Positions 55,083-62,470 of a stretch of DNA of 64,000 nucleotides are shown here, piece after piece. The notes beneath the pieces were generated by a model that saw nothing but the letters and a program-made list of their open reading frames with translations, made no database searches and was not told where the DNA came from. The stretch comes from Pelagimonas varians. GTDB taxonomy: Bacteria; Pseudomonadota; Alphaproteobacteria; Rhodobacterales; Rhodobacteraceae. The DNA lies in the NCBI RefSeq assembly GCF_003208435.1, contig NZ_QKMF01000001.1, positions 124,001 through 188,000 on the forward strand. Reading direction: 5' to 3'. Numbering within the stretch: the first letter of the stretch is position 1; every line of letters begins with the position of its first letter. Made by a program: the position numbers and the translations under genes.

Positions 55083-55817
55083 TTACCAAGTGATGGTGAT
55101 ATTGCCGTCTTTGTCAGTGTTCATGGTGCCCGGTGCCTGTGTATCGGGCTGTGCGGTTGGGGCGGCTGGCTCTGCAGGTGCGGTTGGTGCAGGAGGCGCG
55201 GCAGCTTCGGGCGGTTGTTGGGCCGGGGCTGCGGCAGCATTGGCCTCGGGGTCATAAGGGGGGTAGCCGCCAACGGGCACCACCAAGGTCACCTCGACCC
55301 GGCGGTTGATCGCAGCGGTTGGAGACGCCGGAGTTTTCAGACGGCTTTCCCCCCAGCCGACCGATAACAAGCGGGCCGGATCAATGGGGAAGTTGTTGAT
55401 CAAATACCGCCGCACTGCATCTGCGCGCCGTTCGGACAGCTGTTGGTTATAGCGTGCATCGCCGCGAGAATCCGTATGACCAGCGATAAGATAGGTATAC
55501 CGCCGCAGCCGGTTTGATGCCAAAGCATGCCCCAGCGCGCCCAGATCCCGACGCGCTTGCACGCTCAGATCAGAGCTGTTGAGGGCAAAGAACACCTCAA
55601 GATCAACGCTGACGCTGCGTAGCAAATAAACCGTGGTGCCGCGAATTTCGGCGGCTTCGGGCATCGCCGAGGATTCTTGTTGGCCTGCAATCGGCGCCAG
55701 TTGGGTGATCAAACCTTCGATATCTGCCGATTGATCCCCCCAAGCGGGCATAGTGGCTGTGCCAAAGCACAATGCGACGGCAAAGGCCTGCTTCAAGCTG
55801 CGTGTTGCGTTTTTCAT
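55083..55817 (-). CDS. OmpA-family peptidoglycan-binding protein
   Basis: A 244-residue exported protein (signal MKNATRSLKQAFAVALCFGTATMPAWG). The OmpA C-terminal-like domain spans about 70-180; the diaminopimelate-binding pair is D116 (IAGHTDSRG) and R130/R131 (LSERRADAVRRYL). A short motif LAPIAGQ at 40-46 is shared with the other OmpA protein of the cluster. The tail (182-244) is Pro/Ala-rich and ends in DKDGNITITW. It has no membrane barrel or lipobox, so it is probably a periplasmic wall-binding scaffold. Confidence 0.93.
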   Translation of the reverse strand: MKNATRSLKQAFAVALCFGTATMPAWGDQSADIEGLITQLAPIAGQQESSAMPEAAEIRGTTVYLLRSVSVDLEVFFALNSSDLSVQARRDLGALGHALASNRLRRYTYLIAGHTDSRGDARYNQQLSERRADAVRRYLINNFPIDPARLLSVGWGESRLKTPASPTAAINRRVEVTLVVPVGGYPPYDPEANAAAAPAQQPPEAAAPPAPTAPAEPAAPTAQPDTQAPGTMNTDKDGNITITW

Positions 55818-55848
55818 ATGCCTCTCTCCTTTTAAGACTGGATGCGGG

Positions 55849-56799
55849 TCAGTTGCCGCGCAAAAGATCGTTGATACCGCCGGCCGACATTGGCGCGCCT
55901 AGACCATTGGATGGGTTTGCCGGACGAACGGATTCCGCGGGCCGGGATGGGGCGGCGTGCCCTTGGTCCCTGCCTTGGGCTGCGATGTCGCGCAACAGGT
56001 CCGACTGGGCCAGAATTGCGGAAATCCGTGTGCTTTTGTTAAAGCTGCTGTCGTCGGTTTCCGTCATCCCGCCGCTGTGGTGCAGCGCCACCGGCCGCAT
56101 CTGCCGGTCAAACAAGATTGAACCGGAACTGCCGGGCTGGGTGTCACAGCGGTGGCGCAAAATCGGGCCGTCTTCTTGGGTTTTATCGGCAAAGCAGCGG
56201 AACCGTGTCATGACCTGCGGGCGGCCGAGCGGGTGATGAATGACCATCAGACTGTCGCCGGGATCAACATGGGTTTCGACAAAATCAAGCGGTGTCACAT
56301 CGGGCGGGACGTCTGTCAGCCGCACAAGGCTAAAATCAAGAAATTCGTGCCAGTCAGAGGGGTTCACAGACAGCCGGTAGCGGTTGTTGTCCTCTTCGCC
56401 CTGCCTCAGATAGCCAATCAGGATGGACGCCGCCAAAAGCGTATGGCCGTCATGACCGGGAATGCAGTGATGGTTGGTGATCACCCATCCACCGGGCAAA
56501 ACCGACCCTGTGCAGGTGCCCAGTCCGCGCGTGCCGTCAGGCCCTTCGCTGAGCAGATCAACCCGCCCCACCGCCAAGGCCATTTGGCGGATGGGGTTGT
56601 CCAAGGGCAACTCGCGGATCGGCTCAAAGGCCCCTTTGTTGGCCGCAATATAGGTGCTGGCATTGCCGGTGCTTTCGCGCGGCAGAAGGTCGGTTTGACC
56701 ATAGTCTTTGGGGTCGAAATACGCCATCTGTGCGGCGGCGCTGCCCGATATGGCGGCCAATACGGCGGCCAGAACCATAGGTTTCCAACGGTGTGTCAT
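55849..56799 (-). CDS. Exported trypsin-like serine protease
   Basis: A 316-residue S1-type protease with a signal peptide (MVLAAVLAAISGSAAA). The catalytic triad is H111 (WVITNHHC), D155 (FLDFSLVRL) and S225 (GSSGSILF); cysteines at C112 and others could form disulfides. The oxyanion GSSG differs from the usual GDSGG, as in many bacterial glutamyl-endopeptidase-like members. A Pro/Ser tail (280-316) ends in GGINDLLRGN. It lies 14 bases after the large caspase gene and 31 bases before the OmpA gene. It may activate or be activated by the caspases. Confidence 0.93.
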   Translation of the reverse strand: MTHRWKPMVLAAVLAAISGSAAAQMAYFDPKDYGQTDLLPRESTGNASTYIAANKGAFEPIRELPLDNPIRQMALAVGRVDLLSEGPDGTRGLGTCTGSVLPGGWVITNHHCIPGHDGHTLLAASILIGYLRQGEEDNNRYRLSVNPSDWHEFLDFSLVRLTDVPPDVTPLDFVETHVDPGDSLMVIHHPLGRPQVMTRFRCFADKTQEDGPILRHRCDTQPGSSGSILFDRQMRPVALHHSGGMTETDDSSFNKSTRISAILAQSDLLRDIAAQGRDQGHAAPSRPAESVRPANPSNGLGAPMSAGGINDLLRGN

Positions 56800-56813
56800 T
56801 GCGTTTGCTCCCC

Positions 56814-59800
56814 TCAATTGAACATGCCCGGCACCAGAGTAAAGTCGCGAAACTCGACCTCTGTGGTCTCACTGCCCCAGCTGGTGGCGGTGAGGCCGAT
56901 GCGGTTGAAATTGTCTTTGACCGAGGTCTCCATGGTGCCCAGCTCGCTCCAGGAGCTGGTGGCAGGATCGAAGTATCGAAATTTGAAAAAGGATCCGAAT
57001 TTGACGACCTGCAAAATGCCTTCGTCGCCGCCTTGTGGTGCTGAAAACGCCCCGGAGTTGCCGGAATGCCGCGCCAGATCAGTGGCATGAGAGGTGCAAT
57101 CATCTGAATAGGACCCGCCAATATTCAGCCCTTTTTGATTGATCGGCCCAAAGGTAATCTGTTTGGTTGATCCGTGTTCTGCCCCGTTCCAAAGCGTAAT
57201 TCCCGCAGTGGTATTGCTGTGGCGTGTGCCCATCCGATAGCGGACCTGTGCCACCCAGGCGTCGCGCGGCGGCACAGCGACAGACAAGATTGGTGCTGTA
57301 TTGCGATTGCAGCTCCAAACGCCGTTGTGGCCACCTGTGGTTTGCATCCGCACCGCTGATCCGCGAATTTCGTGGACCGAATTGCCGTCTGGATCGCTCC
57401 ATTCGAAATCTGCGAAATCCGTGCCTGCAAAGGTTACAGGTTCGCCCAAACGCAATTTGGCATAGTACGCGGGGAACCAGCGATCCGGTTCGGTTTCGCC
57501 AGCAATGATGCGAAAGTTGGAAAAGGTCACTGTAACCGGTTCAGATCCCCATGTTTTGGCGATCATGCCGACCTTGGAAAAGGCATCGCGGACCGACGCT
57601 AGCGTCGTGCCGATGTGTTCCCAGTTTCGACGTTCCGGCGCTTTGACATAGAACGAAACCTTGTCGCCATCGCGCGAGATGCGCAGCCGTCCGCTGCTGC
57701 GGCCATACTTGATGTTGAACAAGCCTTCGCTGCCCAATTGATAGCGCAAGTCATTGGCACCGCTCGAACAATCAATTGCATTTGATCCTGCGACACCCAG
57801 ATCACCGGTGTCTGAGGGGCCAAAGTACAGGTTATGCACGGGGGCATCTTCGAATTCACCGTTCCAGACAACAAGCCCGACATGGCTGCGGCCGATCCGA
57901 GCCGGCAGATCAAAATCCACTTCGGCGGTCCACCGGTCAACGGGCGGTGTATCCACGGATAAAATCGGCGCGGTGCTGCGGTCGCAATTCCACATGTCTC
58001 GGCCACCGCTGGCTTTGATTTTGACCGTATCGTCGGTGATCTCATGGATGGAATCTCCGGCTGGATCATTCCATTCGAAATCTGCAAAATCCTCGCCCTT
58101 GAAGGTGAATTCCCCGTCATTGGCCAGTTTGCCAATGTAGTCCGGTGTCCATGTTTCCACATCTGCATGACCGGGGATCAGGCGGAAATCGGCAAACGAC
58201 GCGACCACCGGTTCAGAGCCCCAAGTCTTTGTAATCAGGCCGACATGGGTCAGGTTGTCTTTGCCTTCGACCTGCATCGAACCAACATGGTGCCAATTGT
58301 GCATATGTGGAGATTTGAAATAGAAGCTGAGGGTGTCGCCTTGGCGGGCCATACGCAGCCAGCCGCGCCCGCCGCTATACTCGACGTTAAACCGGCCTTG
58401 CGTATCGTCGCGGCGGCTGAGGTCGCCATTGCCTGCGGAACAGTCTTCGCGGTAGGAGCCGCCAACAGGCAGGCCCTTGGTTTCTGCAGGGCCGAAATAA
58501 AGTGAATGCACCTTTGAATTTTCGGAGGCCCCATTCCAAAGCGCGAGACCAACATGGGTGCGGCCAATGCGGGCGGGCAATTGGAACCAGACCTGTGCAG
58601 ACCATGTATCCAAGGCTGGGGCAGGCACCGATAGGATAGGCGCAAGGCCGCGGTTACAGTTCCAGATGTCGTGGCTGCCGGGCGCACGCATGTGAATCCA
58701 TTCCTTGTCCACTTTGTATTGACTGTCGCCTTGGGGGTCTGACATGTTCCAAGCGCTGCCCGCGACGCGGTAGCCTTGCGGGCCGACATCGCGGATTGCG
58801 GTTTTGTCTGGCGCGTCCAGCTCTTCGGCAGCACCGCCGCTGCCAAAAAAGCCCTGCGGCAGGTCGCGGCGTGCTGTCAGCTGAAAGAAGTCGCCATCGC
58901 CCTCTGACACACTGGGCAGCCAATCGGATTCGCCGCCGTCGCTTTCGGTTTTGGACAGGTTGACGCCGCCTTTCAGTTCAAGCGGCGCTTGGTCCGTGTC
59001 GCCCAGATCGGGCATAAAGGGAATGTCGACAGTGGCAGTTTGCGGATCTGCGTCAGGGTCAGCATCCGGGTCAGCTGCGGCATCCGTTGCAGGGGCTGTT
59101 GCGGGATCGGTCGGGGCCTGTGCGACCGGTTCACCTGCGGCGGCTGCTGCTGCGGCCAGTTCGGCGGCTTCGGCTTCACGCGCGGCGATCAGTGCCTTCA
59201 GTTCTTCGATCCGTGCAATCGCGGCTTTTGAAAAACGGCCAGTGGGATAGGCATCCAAATAGGTCTGCACCACCTCGGGGTCTTGGCTGATAACCAGCGT
59301 TGTCCACAAGGTGATTTCGGCCATGGCTTCGGTGATGTCATCGGGGCTTGTCGGGCCTGCGGATTGCGGGAAGTCATCCAGAGGCGCGGTGAGCCGGCCA
59401 GGTAAGGCAAAGACAAAATCGCCGCGATCATAATCCGGATCACGCAGTTTTCCATAGCGCGGGGTTTGCGAATCTTCGGTGTAATTCACCATTGTATCAG
59501 ACAGATACAGCCCCAATTCGGTGCCGGTCAGATACCCGTCGCCGTTGGAATCCGCATCGCTTTCGCCCGCTAGGGCGCGCAGGAACAGGCGGCGGAAGGT
59601 GCCGTCATCGCTGACTTGTTGTTCCGCATCGCCAGAGGTCATGAATTGCCGCGTCGGCAATGTAGTGATCCGCGTGATCGCGGCGGGGACTGCGCCGGCG
59701 CGGGTGGTAAAGATCGTGCCGCTAAAGCAGCTGTCAAAGATCGCCAGAACATGTTTGGAATCGGCCAGACGCATCAGCCCGCCAAAGTCGCGCATATGCA

Positions 59801-60263
59801 GCGCTTGGACCTTAAAGGCAGGTTCGGACGGCGCGGGGGCGTCGATGGGCACCAAGAACCCTTCGCCCTTGATCGAATGCCCATGACCTGCGTACCACAG
59901 CAGCAGGCGGGCTTGGGGATCGGCCCCTTGGATGGCGAAAAATTCACGAAGGGTTTCGCGCAAACCGGCACTGTCCAGATTTTCTGCAAGGGTCACTTCG
60001 AACCCCTGATCGGTCAAACCGGCGGCGATGTCGCGGGCATCTGCGATGGCATTGGACAGGCTGGGCCAGCCTTGGGAATAAGCGTCATTGCCGATCACCA
60101 GTGCGTAGCTGTTTGCATATAGTTCAACATGGCCAGCGACGGGCGCTGTGGCATCGGGGGCGGCGCGCAGCTCAACAGTCAGACCGCGCGATTCAGCCAA
60201 GGCGGGGGTGCCAAGGGCGATGGGCAAAAGAAAGGCTGTGCCAAGGGCAAATGTGCGAAACAT
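56814..60263 (-). CDS. Exported caspase-family protein with three lectin-like repeats
   Basis: An 1149-residue protein with a signal peptide (MFRTFALGTAFLLPIALGTPALA). Residues 50-290 are a C14 caspase domain with H127 (WYAGHG) and C179 (FDSCFSG), followed by an EF-hand-like loop D238-x-N-x-D-G-x-L-x3-E249. An Ala/Glu helical stretch (345-380) and a low-complexity Asp/Pro/Ala linker (380-412) lead to three repeats at about 503-700, 727-922 and 950-1147. Each repeat contains a W-N/S-C and a D-C cysteine 71-72 apart and a concanavalin-like pattern (VGLxLWNG, LYFGP, W-GSE-F-DF). It is probably a surface or periplasmic protease with a glycan- or protein-binding tail. It is gene 4 of the cluster. 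Confidence 0.93.
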   Translation of the reverse strand: MFRTFALGTAFLLPIALGTPALAESRGLTVELRAAPDATAPVAGHVELYANSYALVIGNDAYSQGWPSLSNAIADARDIAAGLTDQGFEVTLAENLDSAGLRETLREFFAIQGADPQARLLLWYAGHGHSIKGEGFLVPIDAPAPSEPAFKVQALHMRDFGGLMRLADSKHVLAIFDSCFSGTIFTTRAGAVPAAITRITTLPTRQFMTSGDAEQQVSDDGTFRRLFLRALAGESDADSNGDGYLTGTELGLYLSDTMVNYTEDSQTPRYGKLRDPDYDRGDFVFALPGRLTAPLDDFPQSAGPTSPDDITEAMAEITLWTTLVISQDPEVVQTYLDAYPTGRFSKAAIARIEELKALIAAREAEAAELAAAAAAAGEPVAQAPTDPATAPATDAAADPDADPDADPQTATVDIPFMPDLGDTDQAPLELKGGVNLSKTESDGGESDWLPSVSEGDGDFFQLTARRDLPQGFFGSGGAAEELDAPDKTAIRDVGPQGYRVAGSAWNMSDPQGDSQYKVDKEWIHMRAPGSHDIWNCNRGLAPILSVPAPALDTWSAQVWFQLPARIGRTHVGLALWNGASENSKVHSLYFGPAETKGLPVGGSYREDCSAGNGDLSRRDDTQGRFNVEYSGGRGWLRMARQGDTLSFYFKSPHMHNWHHVGSMQVEGKDNLTHVGLITKTWGSEPVVASFADFRLIPGHADVETWTPDYIGKLANDGEFTFKGEDFADFEWNDPAGDSIHEITDDTVKIKASGGRDMWNCDRSTAPILSVDTPPVDRWTAEVDFDLPARIGRSHVGLVVWNGEFEDAPVHNLYFGPSDTGDLGVAGSNAIDCSSGANDLRYQLGSEGLFNIKYGRSSGRLRISRDGDKVSFYVKAPERRNWEHIGTTLASVRDAFSKVGMIAKTWGSEPVTVTFSNFRIIAGETEPDRWFPAYYAKLRLGEPVTFAGTDFADFEWSDPDGNSVHEIRGSAVRMQTTGGHNGVWSCNRNTAPILSVAVPPRDAWVAQVRYRMGTRHSNTTAGITLWNGAEHGSTKQITFGPINQKGLNIGGSYSDDCTSHATDLARHSGNSGAFSAPQGGDEGILQVVKFGSFFKFRYFDPATSSWSELGTMETSVKDNFNRIGLTATSWGSETTEVEFRDFTLVPGMFN

Positions 60264-60294
60264 AGCGATATCCGTTTTCAAATTCCCTGGAAAT

Positions 60295-60322
60295 GGACGG
60301 TGCTGTCTGGGCAGCACCGTCC
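60295..60322 (-). other. Strong hairpin between cluster genes 3 and 4
   Basis: GGACGGTGCTG (60295-60305) pairs perfectly with CAGCACCGTCC (60312-60322) over a 6-base loop. It lies in the 76-base gap between the CsgG-like gene and the large caspase gene, just upstream of the caspase start in transcript sense. No T tract follows on the minus strand, so it may be a partial terminator, a processing site or an mRNA stabiliser that sets the ratio of upstream to downstream products. Confidence 0.8.
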
Positions 60323-60339
60323 GTCAGCTTTGGGGAGGG

Positions 60340-61311
60340 TTAGCGGTTAGCCCCAAGGCCGATTTTTTGAACATCAAAGCGGTTGCCCACCATTGAGATC
60401 CGGGCTTGGACACCCAACTGCTCTGCCATCAGACGCAAATTGCGATTGAGACGGGCAGTGTCGGAACATGTCTCGTACCAGTATTCGGCCGATGTCATGG
60501 TCACCCGCACGGGGCGGTGGTGATCGTAGCCTTTGAAAACAACCAGATACTCTTCGATGCGGGTCATTTCCTCGGGGGCAAAACCGCTAAAGGCCAAGGT
60601 GTAGGCGGTGGTCAAACCCACGCAGCCGGTTGTGGCCATTGGTGCGGTTGTGACAGGTGCCATGCCTGCTTGTGGTGCAGGTGCTTGCAGTGGAACCTGA
60701 GCGCGGGCAGGTGACAGGGCATCCAGTTTGATTGCCAATACCGCGCCGACGTCTGCAGCAATCCGGCGGGCTTCGCCGCCGACCTGTTCCAACACGCAAT
60801 CGCGGTTACAACCCGGTGGCAGAGGGGGCAGTTCGCCGGGGCCATAGGCCACTTCGAAGTTGCCCATCGCGCGGCCGGTTTGCACGTGAACCATGCGGCC
60901 CGTGACGCGGATGCGAAGATCGATCACACCGGGGGCATAAACGTTCTGTTCAGCCGAGGCATAGATCTGGAACACAACCACCGCATCGATCGGCACGTTT
61001 GGCACGCGCTTGGCGACGGTCAGCAATTCGGCATCGGTGCGGCGCACGCGGGCCGGATTTGTCACAGCCATGGTTACGGCGGTTTCGTCATACACCGCAA
61101 AGCCCATTTGCTGCATTTCGTTGGACAAAGCCAGCAGAACGCGGTTGAACACCCGTGAATTGCGCGGAACCGTATCTTGGTCGGCGTCTTCGCCCATAAT
61201 CAACAGGTTGGGCTGTTCGCCCGCCATGACAGGTGCGGCGGTGAGAGACAGAGCCAACATGAGCGGAAGCGCCATGAAGGATGTCATCAAGGCCTTGATG
61301 AAAGGTTTCAT
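60340..61311 (-). CDS. Exported protein of unknown function (CsgG/FlgT-like pattern)
   Basis: A 323-residue protein with a signal peptide (MKPFIKALMTSFMALPLMLALSLTAAPVMA). The N-terminal domain opens with LLIMGEDADQDTVPRNSRVF then VLLALSNEMQQMGFAVYDETAVTM, a layout like CsgG/FlgT/LpoB-type alpha-beta domains that use stress-linked outer-membrane assembly, though I cannot assign a family. A Pro/Ala linker at about 218-235 separates it from a second alpha-beta domain ending in RISMVGNRFDVQKI. Four cysteines may pair. The ATG at 61311 follows AAAGGAGA. It is gene 3 of the cluster. Confidence 0.72.
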   Translation of the reverse strand: MKPFIKALMTSFMALPLMLALSLTAAPVMAGEQPNLLIMGEDADQDTVPRNSRVFNRVLLALSNEMQQMGFAVYDETAVTMAVTNPARVRRTDAELLTVAKRVPNVPIDAVVVFQIYASAEQNVYAPGVIDLRIRVTGRMVHVQTGRAMGNFEVAYGPGELPPLPPGCNRDCVLEQVGGEARRIAADVGAVLAIKLDALSPARAQVPLQAPAPQAGMAPVTTAPMATTGCVGLTTAYTLAFSGFAPEEMTRIEEYLVVFKGYDHHRPVRVTMTSAEYWYETCSDTARLNRNLRLMAEQLGVQARISMVGNRFDVQKIGLGANR

Positions 61312-61454
61312 TGAAAAGGTCTCCTTTTGGGCCAGTTCAGGACCCCGAACCAGAAACAGTCCGGAAGATCGCAACAGGTTTATCTAAACGGGGCCAGTTG
61401 TTGGCCCGATTGGTTGGGATGATCGGGGCCCTATGGCGGGCCGCGATTTTGGGG

Positions 61455-62324
61455 TTAAGGCTGGACGATTATCCGGCCATCAGGCCGCACGATGACTGAG
61501 CCGGACCGTTCAAGGTTCGGATCACAATCCACACCCGGTTCGGGGGCGAAATCATCCAGATCCAAAGCACTGCCTTGGGCACCGGTCACCCCCACGGGGC
61601 AGGGCGGCAGAGCAGGAACATAAAGCCCGCTGACCTGCGGCGGTGTGATCGGCTTGACCGCCGCGGGCGGCGCAACTGGTGCAAGCGGCTGGGCCACATC
61701 GATTAGCGTGAATTCGACCCGCCGGTTGACTGCGGAATAGGGATCCGCAGGATCGCGTGGGTACATCTCACCCCAACCCGCCACTTCAAGACGCCAAGAG
61801 GCGATCCCATGGTGACGCATCAGATACCGTTTCACAGCCCAAGCACGGCGATAGGACAGATCCATGTTGTAATCATGGGGCCCACGCGCATCGGTGTGAC
61901 CGGCAATCAGATAGCGGTGGCTCGCCAATTCGGGCGCACGCAGCGCTTCGCCAAACAAGTCCAGATACTGCCGCGCAGGCGGTGTCAGGAACGCGCTGTC
62001 ATAGGCGAAATACACCGTGACATCCAAGCTGTAGCGGTAATCCAAGATGATCGGCCTGCGATCAATGATGATCTGGACCGGACGATCAAGGACAACCGGT
62101 GGCAAGAAGGCCCCCGGCAAGTGCCCGACCACAGGCGCAGTGGTTTGCCCCGCAATCGGGGCCAATGACCTGATGATGGCCGTGACATTGTCGGCATGAG
62201 ACCCGTCTATGGGCGATCCGCTAACGATGGCGCTGTTTTGCTCTACTGTGTCGGCGTAGGCCGGTGGCAGTGCCCAAGCAATGAGGGCAAACAACGTTGG
62301 TAGTACAGTCAATATTTTGTGCAT
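61455..62324 (-). CDS. OmpA-family peptidoglycan-binding protein
   Basis: A 289-residue exported protein (signal MHKILTVLPTLFALIAWALPPAYA). The motif LAPIAGQ at 54-60 is shared with the cluster's other OmpA protein. The OmpA-like domain spans about 95-210 with D145 (IAGHTDARG) and R159/R160 (LSYRRAWAVKRYL) as the wall-binding pair. The tail is Pro/Ala-rich, carries two cysteines and ends in RPDGRIIVQP. The ATG at 62324 follows GGAGGAG. No barrel or lipobox is present. Confidence 0.93.
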   Translation of the reverse strand: MHKILTVLPTLFALIAWALPPAYADTVEQNSAIVSGSPIDGSHADNVTAIIRSLAPIAGQTTAPVVGHLPGAFLPPVVLDRPVQIIIDRRPIILDYRYSLDVTVYFAYDSAFLTPPARQYLDLFGEALRAPELASHRYLIAGHTDARGPHDYNMDLSYRRAWAVKRYLMRHHGIASWRLEVAGWGEMYPRDPADPYSAVNRRVEFTLIDVAQPLAPVAPPAAVKPITPPQVSGLYVPALPPCPVGVTGAQGSALDLDDFAPEPGVDCDPNLERSGSVIVRPDGRIIVQP

Positions 62325-62470
62325 AGCGGCTCCTCCTGCTGTTATGCATTCGGCTTCCACTCGTTACGTTCACCATTCAGCAGCAAACCGTTTCAAGTTT
62401 CGCCGATGTATTCAGTTTACGTTATATCTGGTTTTCTGTATTTGAGGTGGATCAAGGACCTCGGGTGCCG

